Positions 17,948 through 27,987 of a DNA stretch of 64,000 nucleotides are shown here, one piece after another. The DNA comes from Amia ocellicauda (Eukaryota; Chordata; Actinopteri; Amiiformes; Amiidae): positions 434,001 to 498,000 of the forward strand of contig NW_027102662.1 of assembly GCF_036373705.1 (NCBI RefSeq). Direction: 5' to 3'. Position numbers and translations under genes: made by a program. The notes beneath the pieces are model-generated. The model saw only the letters and a list, made by a program, of their open reading frames with translations. It searched no databases and was not told the DNA's origin. Position 1 is the stretch's first letter; each line of letters starts with the position of its first letter.

Positions 17948-17994
17948 TCTTGAGTATCGAAAGTAATGCCCCCAACACACCCGCGGGCATGTTG

Positions 17995-19047
17995 TTATAA
18001 GGATTGAATATCGCAAACCTGTTGTTCCGGGACCCAACTATTGAACTTTTCAGGCCATCCAAGCCATTTCATCAACACATATTTTTTCCGGTTCTGGGTT
18101 TTTTCAGCTAATATCTTTTCAACTCTGTATACACTGTCTTTACCCACAATAATTTTTTGTAACTCGGCTTCGTAAAACGTTCCTTCTATATTCTCCCCGT
18201 CATAGTCTTTTAACCGGTACACGGGGGGGTCTCTAGCCAACTGTTTGGTAACTGTAAAAGTACTCCTTAGCTTTGAAACGCGAACCACATCACAGATGTT
18301 GAACTTATAAGTAGTTTTTCCCTTCTTAATAAATGGTCCGTATAATTTTTTATAGACCTTAAAAGAATTACTTTGATCCACATCTATAGGCTTCATTTTA
18401 ATACTGGTGTGATACCCTTGGTTGTAAGTATCGATAAAATCCTGAACTTTATCAAAATACTTGAACGTGTTGACCGCTGTAAAATATCTGCACATTTTGG
18501 TCTTTATGGTGCGGTTAAACCTCTCCACTACCGATGCCTTAAGCTCATTACCGGTGGTGAAATGATGTATTTTGTGTCTCTTCAGTAGATTCTGAAATTC
18601 TCTGTTGAGAAACTCTTTTCCTTTATCAGTCTGCAGTTTTTTAGGACATCGACCCTGGGACAATATATCCTCAAAGGCCCTTGTCACCGCCCGACCTGTT
18701 TTATTATGTAGAATGCGAGCCCAGGCATATTTTGATAACACATCGATACACATCAACATAAATTTGTGACCATTGTTATGTTTTGATAAATTTGACATAT
18801 CGACTAGATCCATTTGCCATTGTGAGTCTATGTCAGTTGCATATACGCGGTTTCTTTTAAAGTTAATCCTGAGAGGTTTATGTAAGGTATAGGCGTCTTG
18901 TTCCCGTAACCATTCTGAAACAACCACATCATTAACCTTCACTCCGGCCTCAGCGAGTCCTCTTTGAAAACCCTTCTTACCCGCCAAACCCCCAATCTTG
19001 GCTGGGTTGTAGTATAGTTCCTGCATTTGGGGAGCTTGCCGAGTCAT
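17995..19047 (-). CDS. Polinton integrase with chromodomain, copy 1
   Basis: The only integrase in the window readable as a single frame from N-terminal region to chromodomain (about 350 residues from MTRQAPQM). Catalytic Asp in WQMDLVDM, second Asp in LQTDKGKEFLNREF, Glu in VVERFNRTIKTKM; the C-terminal chromodomain includes YRVEKILAEKTQNRKKYVLM and WLGWPEKFNSWVPE. The chromodomain suggests that insertion was guided by histone marks. A TATAAAA box (19088-19094) precedes it. Whether this copy retains activity cannot be judged from sequence. Confidence 0.92.
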   Translation of the reverse strand: MTRQAPQMQELYYNPAKIGGLAGKKGFQRGLAEAGVKVNDVVVSEWLREQDAYTLHKPLRINFKRNRVYATDIDSQWQMDLVDMSNLSKHNNGHKFMLMCIDVLSKYAWARILHNKTGRAVTRAFEDILSQGRCPKKLQTDKGKEFLNREFQNLLKRHKIHHFTTGNELKASVVERFNRTIKTKMCRYFTAVNTFKYFDKVQDFIDTYNQGYHTSIKMKPIDVDQSNSFKVYKKLYGPFIKKGKTTYKFNICDVVRVSKLRSTFTVTKQLARDPPVYRLKDYDGENIEGTFYEAELQKIIVGKDSVYRVEKILAEKTQNRKKYVLMKWLGWPEKFNSWVPEQQVCDIQSL

Positions 19048-19087
19048 TCTGTCAAATAACCACACAGACCCACACTATGCGCAAAGT

Positions 19088-19094
19088 TTTTATA
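19088..19094 (-). promoter_or_regulatory. TATAAAA box upstream of integrase, copy 1
   Basis: Same box and spacing as at 2416-2422. An AATAAA on the same strand (about 19102-19108) sits immediately upstream, so end and start signals of adjacent genes are packed within ~150 bp. Confidence 0.5.
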
Positions 19095-19219
19095 CAAGGT
19101 TTTTTATTCAACTTCAGGAGAGCAGATACCCCTTTTTAGACATTTGAGAAAAGTATAACATACACAACAATTTTTTCTACGGTCCAGACAAAAAGAAATC
19201 AGATGATTGGTTACTTGAT

Positions 19220-19738
19220 CTATATCAACAAATATACCTGTTTCTTTATCTTGTAGGCACACACCTCAGTTACATATGTAAATAAAACAACAATATGACC
19301 TATTTTAAAAGTAAACAGAGGTGTATTAAACATGCTCAGTAAAAGGTCATACAGATGTTGATGAAATGGCCTAATATCATTCTTGGCCCCCTTGAGCGCT
19401 TCATCCCAGTGTTCGTACCCCCCGGTCTTTGTTACAGCAGCCATTAACTTTTCCAGGTTTGAAAGTTGATCCTCATCGATGGTTAAATCTGTAGAGAAAA
19501 GGCTCGCGTTGGCTACTTTTCTGTCAAGCACATGGTGTAATAGCGCTCTCAGGTTAGCTGCAGAGTGTTGATGACAGAACCAGTTGCAGAAGCAGTCCAG
19601 GGTCTGAGGTCTTGGAGAGTAACCGCAGTCAAAGGGTTCCAGAGTGTATACAAAATCTGGGGAATAGAACCAGGGGTGATCCCGGGTTTGAAGAGGCCTG
19701 TAGAGCCTGTCGACGTCCGCAGCTTTCAGGTAAGACAT
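19220..19738 (-). pseudogene. Bcl-2-like gene region with remnant of the 282-residue gene, copy 1
   Basis: One frame holds the possible Bcl-2-like domain (FKIGHIVVLFTYVTEVC at the C-terminus) preceded by the beginning of the neighbouring 282-residue gene (MSYLKAADVDRLYRPL). Copies 0, 2 and 3 have two separate genes here. The region is rearranged and counted as broken. Confidence 0.6.
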
Positions 19739-19773
19739 TCTCTTTAATTTTCAACCATGATTGAATTGTTGCG

Positions 19774-19801
19774 CCTTTTATCCTATCTCTTCACTACGTC
19801 A
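19774..19801 (-). promoter_or_regulatory. TATA-like and CRE-like motifs, copy 1
   Basis: GATAAAAGG (19774-19782) and TGACGTA (19795-19801) on the minus strand, at the same spacing as at 3837-3864. Confidence 0.42.
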
Positions 19802-19816
19802 CGACACACCGCCCTC

Positions 19817-20527
19817 TTAGAAGAGAGTAGCCCCTGAGCCGTCAGACCCCCCTCCAAAACCCCACACGTCGTCTGTTTTATCATCGTCGTCGTCATTCAA
19901 GGGGGATATATAATCCATAATCCAGCATATTCTCCTTCTAACCAAATCCAGTTGCGAACATTTGGTCAAGATGTCAAAACCATCATTTATACAGTTTATG
20001 ACCTCTTTCAAGAACGGCCAGTCCACGGCGTCAAACATAATTTCAGTAACCTGTTTTTCTGGATCCTCCACACCCCCTTCAATAGGGTTTGTAATCAGGG
20101 TACTGCTAAACAAAACCTTACGATCTGTAGTTAGAGATAGACTCTTCACCACTCTACCGTAGTTCTGCAAGCTTTCCCATTCACACCTTTCAAAACCCTG
20201 AGTCGGAGACTCCATTTCGCATTCTCTTGGACCCTCTTGCAAGCCTTCTAGAGTCTTATCCACAAGCCCCAGATCTCTCCAGGCCATCACCTTCAACCAG
20301 TCCTCATAAGAGTATTCAATTACCGTCTCAAAAGGTTCCAACGTACCCTCCTTCTCTCCCAAAGCAAAAAGCTCCACTCCAACATAGCTGGGATCCCTTT
20401 TAAAGCGGTAACCCCGTCGAGCCCCCCAGAACAACACCCAGGAGCATTCAATCTTCAAATTGGTGAGTACAGGAACCCTTGCCCGGGATTGTTTCTTGCG
20501 GGGTTTCATGTTGATGTCGCTGGACAT
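19817..20527 (-). CDS. Right-end gene of unknown function (236 aa), copy 1
   Basis: Unrecognised. The start MSSDINMKPRKKQSRARVPV is basic. The middle has a mixed, partly aromatic stretch (WVLFWGARRGYRFKRDPSY) and acidic helices (YSYEDWLKVMAW). The C-terminus has MDYISPLNDDDDDKTDD and the Gly-rich end VWGFGGGSDGSGATLF. It is the outermost gene and reads inward from the right inverted repeat, the place where adenoviruses and Polintons keep early or accessory genes. A TATA-like box lies 67 bp upstream. Only copy 1 has it at full length; other copies are partial. Confidence 0.55.
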   Translation of the reverse strand: MSSDINMKPRKKQSRARVPVLTNLKIECSWVLFWGARRGYRFKRDPSYVGVELFALGEKEGTLEPFETVIEYSYEDWLKVMAWRDLGLVDKTLEGLQEGPRECEMESPTQGFERCEWESLQNYGRVVKSLSLTTDRKVLFSSTLITNPIEGGVEDPEKQVTEIMFDAVDWPFLKEVINCINDGFDILTKCSQLDLVRRRICWIMDYISPLNDDDDDKTDDVWGFGGGSDGSGATLF

Positions 20528-20593
20528 GTTGAAGAAGCGGGATGTTTCTGATGCTGAGAATTAAAGAGGTATTGCCTAAAAGAAGCGCGGGTT

Positions 20594-20602
20594 CTTAAAT
20601 AG
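20594..20602 (-). promoter_or_regulatory. TATA-like box of the right-end gene, copy 1
   Basis: CTATTTAAG on the minus strand, 67 bp upstream of the ATG at 20527 and just inside the right inverted repeat with its CRE-like motifs. Conserved in copy 3 (55121-55129). Confidence 0.45.
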
Positions 20603-20645
20603 AGAGGAGAGTTTCGGGGCGTTGCCTTCAGAGGGGTGGGGGTAT

Positions 20646-20830
20646 TTATGGGTGGCCTTGATGTTCAGGGTTTTATGGGTGTACACTTTCTGACGGATAT
20701 GACGTAGGAATAATTAAGGAAATAACTCTACCTAAAATCACGCCCCCCAATTATGACGTAGGAATATTAATAAGCTTAGGGCATACGTCATAACAAAATA
20801 GGCCGCGCCCAAAAAACCCTACTATCTACT
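20646..20830 (-). repeat. Right terminal inverted repeat, copy 1
   Basis: Inverted copy of 5154-5338 including the three TGACGTA motifs. It ends CTATCTACT directly before the target duplication. Confidence 0.95.
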
Positions 20831-20836
20831 CTTATG
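20831..20836 (+). repeat. Target-site duplication, right of copy 1
   Basis: cttatg, identical to 5148-5153, followed by tagttgaaggcgcag as in the unoccupied sites. Confidence 0.93.
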
Positions 20837-21146
20837 TAGTTGAAGGCGCAGTATAGCTCTGATAGTCTGGTGGTGACGGAAGACCACCAGCCGTTTGAAC
20901 AAGCCATTCAGCATCACCTTGTTGGGCTAAGTGCAGGCACTGTCAGAGCGCAGGGCGTCCTGCCTTTGAAAGAGTTTCCGAAGTGTCCTGATGTGCCCTT
21001 TAGCAATGCCAAACAGGTCTGTGAAAATGGCATCCTTTCGCGGCACTTCAGACGCCATCTCACAGTCTAGCCGACCTGAAATGCCTGAGCCCGTTTTACC
21101 AGCAGGCTTCAACGGTAACCGTTTGAAGCAAGACGTGGCGGTGTCA

Positions 21147-21219
21147 GTTTCCGTAGTGTAGCGGTTATCACGTTCGCCTAACACGCGAAAGGTCCCCGGT
21201 TCGAAACCGGGCGGAAACA
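21147..21219 (+). tRNA. tRNA-Val (AAC)
   Basis: Perfect cloverleaf: acceptor GTTTCCG/CGGAAAC, anticodon stem TTCGC/GCGAA with loop CTAACAC, T-arm CCCGG TTCGAAA CCGGG, discriminator A, no CCA. A TTTT terminator lies about 20 nt downstream (cccttttcg). Looks functional. Confidence 0.93.
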
Positions 21220-21785
21220 GCCTGCTGTGGGCCGGCCCTTTTCGTCCTGTTTGCCCTCGTGGTTCCCCGGAGGCGGTGGGTAGCTTTTCTTCATTGGAGT
21301 GCCCGAAATCGGTGCTCTCAGAGCGTCCGTCCGTCGACAGGTTGAAATTGTAAACGCTGGTGTAGCCACTTTTAATTAAAATCTGATGATGATGATGATG
21401 ATGATGTTGTTGTTGTTGTTCTTGTTGTCATCGTGATCGCCGTCATTATTATTGTTAAAGTAAAGCAGTAGTTAGATTTGTTGCTACCGTAAGGTGTAGA
21501 AGGCACAATAGCTCTGTGATTGTCTGATGGTGGCACAAGACGAGCAGCAGCTGTTTGAACAAGCCATTGAGCATCACCTTGTTGGGGTAAGTGTAAGTCT
21601 TGTCATAGCTCAGGGCATTCTTCCTTTAAAAGAGTTTCCAAAGTGTCCTGATGTGCCCTTGAGCAATGCAATATAGGTCAGTGAAAATAGAAACCTTTAT
21701 CTCACAGGCAGGCCCACGGGAAACGCCTGTGCGCGTTTTACCAGCCTGCTTCGATGGGAGCCAATCGAAACCCCAGGACAGGTTG

Positions 21786-21858
21786 GTTTCTGTAGTGTAG
21801 TGGCTATCATGTTCGCCTCACACGCGAAAAGTCCCTGGTTCGAAACTGGGTGGAAACA
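21786..21858 (+). tRNA. tRNA-Val (CAC), variant
   Basis: Anticodon CAC. The acceptor strand begins GTTTCTG and the T-arm has CTGGG, so several stem pairs are weakened. Probably decayed. Confidence 0.72.
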
Positions 21859-22083
21859 ACCCGCGGTGCACGCGTGCCAGTGCCGTGTTACGCGTCCTCA
21901 TCTCTCTGCCCCATGGCCGGCCGTCGTTTTCTCTTCCTCGGAGTGGCAAGAAATCCTGACCTTGAGAACAAATGATCGCAGAAGGGTAGCTTTGCGAGGC
22001 GCTGGAACTGACACTTTTAAAATCGATACATGTCGTTGCTGTTGCAATACGACCGTAGCAGGATCGGTGACATTGCTGTTACT

Positions 22084-22089
22084 CTTATG
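22084..22089 (+). other. Unoccupied Polinton target site (cttatg)
   Basis: Uninterrupted tgttactcttatgtagttgaagg, 226 bp after a tRNA-Val(CAC). Confidence 0.88.
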
Positions 22090-22741
22090 TAGTTGAAGGC
22101 GCAAAATAGCTCTGATAGTCTGGTGGTGACGGAAGACCACCAGCCGTTTGAACAAGCCATTCAGCATCACCTTGTTGGGCTAAGTGCAGGCACTGTCTGA
22201 TCGCAGGGCGTCCTGCCTTTGAAAGAGTTTCCGAAGTATCCCGAAATCGGTGCACTCAGAGCGTCCGTCCGTCGACAGGTTGAAATTGTAAACGCTGGTG
22301 TAGCCACTTTTAATTAAAATCTGATGATGATGATGTTGTTGTTGTTCTTGTTGATGTTGTTGTTGTTGTTGTTGTTCTTGTTGTCGTCGTAGTCGCCGTC
22401 ATTATTAATGTTAAAGTAAAGCAGTAGTTAGATTTGTTGCTACCGTAAGGTGCAGAAGGCACAATAGCTCTGTGATTGTCTGATGGTGGCACAAGACGAG
22501 CAGCAGCTGTTTGAACAAGCCATTGAGCATCACCTTGTTGGGGTAAGTGTAAGTCTTGTCATTGCTCAGGGCGTTCTTCCTTTGAAAGAGTTTCCAAAGT
22601 GTCCTGATGTGCCCTTGAGCAATGCAAAATAGGTCAGTGAAAATAGAAACCTTTATCCCACAGGCTGGCCCACGGGAAACGCCTGTGTGCGTTTTACCAG
22701 CCGGCTTCGATAGGAGTTATTCGAAACACCAGGACGGGTTG

Positions 22742-22814
22742 GTTTCCGTAGTGTAGTGGCTATCACGTTCGCCTAACGCACGAAAGGTCCCCGGTTTGAA
22801 ACCGGGCGGAAAGA
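22742..22814 (+). tRNA. tRNA-Val (AAC), degenerate
   Basis: Anticodon loop still reads AAC, but the anticodon stem (TTCGC/CACGAA), T loop (TTTGAAA) and acceptor 3' strand (GGAAAG) deviate. Likely a tRNA pseudogene. Confidence 0.65.
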
Positions 22815-23374
22815 GCCTGCTGTGGGCCGGCCCTTTTCGTCCTGCTTGCCCTCGTGGTTCCCCGGAGGCGGTAGGTGGCTTTCCTTCATTGGAGTTCCCG
22901 AAATTGTTGGACTCAGAGCGTCCGTCCGTCGACAGGTTGAAATTGTAAACGCTGGTGTAGCCACTTTTAATTAAAATCTGATGATGATGTTATTGTTCTT
23001 GTTGTTGTTGTTGTTGTTCTTGTTTTTCTTTTTGTCGTCGTGGTCGCCGTCATTATTATTGTTAAAGTAAAGCTACCGTAAGGTGTAGAAGGCACAATAG
23101 CTCTGTGATTGTCTGATGGTGGCACAAGACGAGCATCAGCTGTTTGAACAAGCCATTGAGCATCACCTTGTTGGGGTAAGTGTAAGTCTTGTCATAGCTC
23201 AGGGCGTTCTTCCTTTGAAAGAGTTTCCAAAGTGTCCTGATGTGTCCTTGAGCAATGCAAAATAGGTCAGTGAAAATAGAAACCTTTATCTCACAGGCTG
23301 GCCCACGGGAAACGCCTGTGCGCGTTTTACCAGCCGGCTTCGATGGGAGCCATTCGAAACACCAGGACAGGTCG

Positions 23375-23447
23375 GTTTCCGTAGTGTAGTGGCTATCACG
23401 TTCGCCTCACACGCGAAAGGTCCCTGGTTCGAAACCGGGCGGAAACA
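23375..23447 (+). tRNA. tRNA-Val (CAC)
   Basis: Intact acceptor and anticodon stems, loop CTCACAC, T-arm CCTGG TTCGAAA CCGGG. It lies in the same unit variant as 4858-4930, 218 bp upstream of Polinton copy 2. Confidence 0.88.
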
Positions 23448-23664
23448 ACCCGCGGTGCACGCGTGCTAGTGCCGTGTTATCTGTCCCTGTAACGCGGCCG
23501 GCCATCGTTTTCTCTTCCTCGGAGTGTCAAGAAATCCTGACCTTGAGAACAAACGATCGCAGAAGGGTAGCTTTGCGAGGCGCTGGAACTGACAGTTTTA
23601 AAATCGATACATGTTGTTGCTGTTACAATACGACCGTAGCAGGATCGGCGACATTGCTGTTACT

Positions 23665-23670
23665 CTTATG
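23665..23670 (+). repeat. Target sequence at the left end of copy 2
   Basis: cttatg directly before AGTAGATAG..., identical to the left flank of copy 1. No matching right duplication exists because the right end of copy 2 is missing. Confidence 0.88.
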
Positions 23671-23855
23671 AGTAGATAGTAGGGTTTTATGGGCGCGGCC
23701 TATTTTGTTATGACGTATGCCCTAAGCTTATTAATATTCCTACGTCATAATTGGGGGGCGTGATTTTAGGTAGAGTTATTTCCTTAATTATTCCTACGTC
23801 ATATCCGTCAGAAAGTGTACACCCATAAAACCCTGAACAACAAGGCCGCCCATAA
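23671..23855 (+). repeat. Left terminal inverted repeat, copy 2
   Basis: 185 bp, nearly identical to 5154-5338, with the same three CRE-like motifs. Confidence 0.93.
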
Positions 23856-24970
23856 CCTGTTGTTCTTGTTGTTCTTGTTGGTCAACTGTAGAGTGTGAAT
23901 GGGTCGGCTCTTCCTGTAGTGGTTGGGGGTCTTTTTTAAATATACATGTAATGGTTTAGTAAATCTAAACCGTTATAAGATCAACAAGTTCTGTTGTCTG
24001 TAATGGTCCCAGGTCTTAACAATGCCAGTTTTGAATAGTGCGTTTATCATATTCACACTGTCTCTGTCTGTCTCTCTCTCTCTCTCGCCCAATCATTTTA
24101 TAAGATCAACAAGTTCTGTTGTCTGTTATGATCCCAGGTCCTAACAATGCCTGTTTTGCATAGGGTACTTATGTTATCCACACTGTATCTGGCTCTGTCT
24201 CTCCCCTCAAATTTAATTAAAAATAAAATTAAAAAAGAGGGTGTGTGTGTGGGTGTTTGTGTGTATAGGTTAATTGTTTTTGTAAAAAAAAAAAAAAAAA
24301 GCTGTGGTTATATTTTATCTCTCACATAATGTGTTCAGTCGTTTTACTTAAATACATTCTAGGGTCTTAAAGCTCATAAGAGTTAGACTTAAGATAAGGA
24401 TATGCTTTTAAGGTATTTTAGCAGTCTCAATCCCTGATGATAAGGAATCGTTTAAAAAATAAAAACAACTGATCACTCAATGCTAAATAGATCACAACAC
24501 TCAAGGCTAAATCACTCACACCATGGGTGGCGGGGGTGGGCTCAGACAACAGTACGTATGGCATGTGGTATCAAAACATTCAGAATACTTTTAACCTATA
24601 TAATTTATAAGCTTTGTAAAATAAACCCAAATATCTCTTTTGCGGGGATAAACGCTGTTCTGAGTAGTTTGTGACTTGTTTAATACCAAACAAAGCATCG
24701 CTATTAAAAAAAAAAAAAAAATCACTGTAAAAGCGCTAGTTATTTTAGATCTTTATAGTTAGTTTCTTGGCTCAGGTTGTTTTTTAGCGCTTATAAAGGC
24801 CTGCAATATTCTTAGTGGTTTGTTGACTATAGGTCTTGATGCACAAAGGCCAGACCAGAACAATGCCTTACAAGCAGATCCGGCATGTGGCCATCAGTAT
24901 AAGTATGAAGGTCTGGTCTTCAGCTCGACAGACTCATACTGACCTTTCGATTTAAGACTAAAGATCAACA
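23856..24970 (+). other. Left leader, non-coding, copy 2
   Basis: Counterpart of 5339-6604 with the 126-bp internal duplication, GT-rich stretch and poly-A tracts; somewhat shorter. A TATA-like TATAAGTA is at 24898-24905. No gene seen. Confidence 0.78.
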
Positions 24971-27006
24971 ATGTCCGGAAACAACATCAGCGACTTCGAT
25001 TTAAACGAGTTTTTAGGCAAGTCTTCAGATTATTTTCATTGACTCAGAGCGTGTTGTGTGCATGTATTGTAAATAAGGCTATAACATCTGTTTTAAGTTC
25101 TGTGAAATTATTTTTCAGCCAGTCAACAGGAGTTAATTCCCAACGCTGAGGAGATCATCTGGAACAACGACGGTAAGATTTTTGTGTTTGCGCTCATGGG
25201 TTCTTATGTATGGGTGTGTGTGGTTTTGAAGCGGCTCATTAGAGTTATGAAAACGTTTTAATATATATTAATGCCGGTCTCTTTAATTACACAGAAACTA
25301 TCGAAAGGCCTATGATTAATGTCTCGACCAAGAGAAGTGGTTGTCCCTAGACAGGCTGTCTGCCGACCGGGTAAGAACTAAACCCCTGTTTGTTTGTATA
25401 ACGTTTCTGTAAGATGTTTGAGTCCAGTTTTGTTAATTTAAAAAAAATTATCCTGTCTAACAGTATTAAGAAACGTGGTTCGAGACAACGAAAGGCCTTC
25501 CACATCGAGGGCTTGTTTCGTTTTACCTTCGAGAACCGTAACCTTTCAAGAATCTCAATGGCCCTCAGCCCCGGTATCTGATAGCTGTGAGTATATGTCT
25601 GCAGCCTGTAAGAGGTTAAAGCTTTTTATAAAGCGGTGTGGTTAAAGGTTAAACATGTCTCTTACCTTCACAGCAGTGCAAAAAGCTAAACCAGCCGAAA
25701 AACATAAGAAATGATTATTCTGTGGAGGTAAGTAAGATCTTTCAAACTTTAATGTTTTTAAAAGGGCTTTGTTTGCCCGTTGAGGGCTAATATTTAAGCG
25801 ATGGGTGACCGTTTCCTGTAGGGCGGGGGGTTCTGGGAAAGATCTTTAGAAGTCCGGACAGGTCTAGGCTTGTTTCTGGGGAACGTGTTTAGAAATGACC
25901 GATTGCCATACCGTCTGGTTAGGAAGTAAAGCCGTCCGAAAGGGTTTAGTAAGTTGTTTGGCTTATCTCCCGCTATTATACTTCTGTTTTAAAGTGGTTG
26001 TAGGAAAAGGCTTGAAGGTGTTCATTGTATTTAATATTTAAACAGATCGTGAAAACGTTTGTGAAACAGGAAGTCCCGGGATCAGGAAGCGTTTACACTT
26101 GGAAGGTTCGTTTAAAAATGAAATGTTGTTGTGTGTGTGTGTGTTTTATTAACAATATTACAGTTTTTAAAGAAACATTTAATAAAACAGTTTATTTACA
26201 GCGGCTTCTCTGTTTTACATTTATTATCAAGTCCTAATAAATATATTGTCTGTAAATAATAAGGCGTTGTAGTGAATGTCTAAGGCTATTTTCAAAGGTC
26301 TAAAAAAGCTAAAGGTTTTGAATGTCCTGGACATGTTGTTTTAAGTTTGATTTCTGTCGCCGTTTAAAGATGTAAATGTAATGTATATTTTTATTCTTCC
26401 CAAGACTCTTGGGATAGTCATTCTGTGGATGAGCTATTGAGGACAATTACCCCGTCTAAGTGGGATCAAACATCTTCCCCGGTGAGATCACCGAGAGGAT
26501 CCCCCACGGTGGTCTTGGAGACCCCCCAACATCTACTCAGGCCACAGCCTTCTGGGGGTAATTCAACACCCCAGATTCAGCCCGCCGCATTGTCGGGCGG
26601 AACAAATACAGGCATCCAACAACCTCAGGGGTCGCCGTCAGTCAGGGCTGACACACCACCCAACGACGGCCTGGTTTCAACATCGTCCCCCCAGACCCGT
26701 TTCTTGGCTACAGAAACGCGGAACAGTACCCTGCGCTTGGCCAGGGTGTTACCGCAAAGGCCTTCTTGGTCTCCGTCCATGAGTATACGCTCGCTCCCTG
26801 CCTCCTTCGACTGAGATTTACCGGAGCGACCATCCTTTGAAGCTGAGCCAGGCCACCAGCCCCCGGAGCTACTTCCTGAAGGTTGGCATGAGTTGCTACA
26901 TACTTTGTTACAAAATCAAAGACTTGTGTTAGTGGGGCAAAACCTGGTGATAGAGAGCCAAAACACCCTTATTAATACCCTTACTAACGAATTGTACCGT
27001 ATTTAA
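24971..27006 (+). pseudogene. Multi-exon gene of unknown function, copy 2
   Basis: Same series of splice-bounded segments and Pro/Ser-rich terminal segment as at 6605-8645. Broken. Confidence 0.5.
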
Positions 27007-27189
27007 TGTTTTAATAGACACAAAACGCCTTACTATTGTGGGTTGTTGGAAAAATAAAAAATAAATTAAAAAATGTCCTGACTTGGTAAAAGAACTCACA
27101 AACTAAAGGATTATGAACAAGCTAGGGCCCCAAAAAGACCTTCCCGAGAGAACATCCCCGGCCCTGTTGTGAACTCCTCTGATGTCCCA

Positions 27190-27987
27190 ATGAACCTGGA
27201 ACTATTACAAATGATAAATAATTTAAATAACCCCCAATTACCACCGATAGAATGTGAATTAACAGACTTACCGGTGAACCCCGACCTGTTACAGATGGTC
27301 AATGATCTAAATAACCACCTCCCACCGGTAGCGCTTATAGAGGTTCACCCCCTAGTTCACCCCGATTTGTTTGAAATGGTGGAGGCTTTGGAGGAGCTAC
27401 CCCGACCAAATTCTGCCCCTATTATAAATGATTTGAGACAATTAGAACACAGGATGGCGGCAGAAGCAGCCATCACTATAGAGGAGGGTCTTGACATTAA
27501 CCGGTTGGATATCTTTGAAGGACTTTTACAGGCTTTAAATGAGCCTCCTCAAAAAGGGGGTTTTGTAGATGTCAGCAGTGGGGGTGTTCGGAATGTGGAG
27601 GGTTCTGAGACTGATAAGGCTGTGGAGGTCATGCTCTGTGAGAATGTAGGGGGTGAAGGCTTTGTTCAAAATGATGATGTGTCCAAGAGTACCAGTGATC
27701 CCGTGATTATAGATAGACCGGCCTATAACAATTTTGAAATGATTCAGCGTTTTAATTTTGCAGAACTTTTAAATTGTGACAATTATGCAGAAATATTTGT
27801 CAACATACACGAGGCCTTGCAGAAAATGCTTGAACAGGTTGCTGAAAGGGTCAGACCTCGAGATGTTGTACAGTTAGAACTCAGAGGGGATGATTTGTTT
27901 AGCAACCTATCTGTAATGCTGAGTGGAGATAATTTAGATGTCTGGCTAAAATCGAAGCGTTATTGCAAAGTAACGCAGCCATCTTAG
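27190..27987 (+). CDS. Helical-repeat protein, copy 2
   Basis: Same as 8829-9626, with the three LLQM(I/V)N-type repeats. Open frame; a few amino-acid differences from copy 1. Confidence 0.58.
   Translation: MNLELLQMINNLNNPQLPPIECELTDLPVNPDLLQMVNDLNNHLPPVALIEVHPLVHPDLFEMVEALEELPRPNSAPIINDLRQLEHRMAAEAAITIEEGLDINRLDIFEGLLQALNEPPQKGGFVDVSSGGVRNVEGSETDKAVEVMLCENVGGEGFVQNDDVSKSTSDPVIIDRPAYNNFEMIQRFNFAELLNCDNYAEIFVNIHEALQKMLEQVAERVRPRDVVQLELRGDDLFSNLSVMLSGDNLDVWLKSKRYCKVTQPS

Larger units (their letters stand above)
5154..20830 (+). mobile_element. Polinton copy 1, both ends present
   Basis: A 15.7-kb Polinton with 185-bp terminal inverted repeats, AG...CT termini and a perfect 6-bp target duplication. 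Plus-strand genes: multi-exon gene, helical-repeat protein, DNA polymerase B, ATPase and two conserved small proteins. Minus-strand genes from the right: right-end gene, Bcl-2-like region, integrase, minor capsid, small basic protein, major capsid and protease. Several genes are open, others are broken; I count roughly half a dozen to ten breaks, some shared with all other copies. Closeness to the sister copies points to recent amplification of an already damaged element. Confidence 0.97.
20837..23664 (+). repeat. tRNA-Val tandem repeat region B
   Basis: Four tRNA units between copies 1 and 2. Two unit types alternate: AAC units with a downstream (GAT)n(GTT)n tract, and CAC units ending in the Polinton target sequence. 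Trinucleotide tracts lie at about 21384-21428, 22322-22390 and 22980-23040. Spacers contain a ~75-codon frame (20840-21070) that is interrupted in most sister units, so I do not call it a gene. Confidence 0.85.

Noticed and set aside
20840-21070. A 76-codon spacer frame (FEQAIQHHLVGLSAGTV...) seen in several tRNA units
   Set aside because: It looks protein-like and similar in both unit types, but it is interrupted or differently ended in most units and has no supporting context. Possibly a fossil exon fragment, not a supportable gene.
22322-22390. CRISPR-like short repeat array
   Set aside because: These are simple trinucleotide runs without spacers, in a eukaryotic context.
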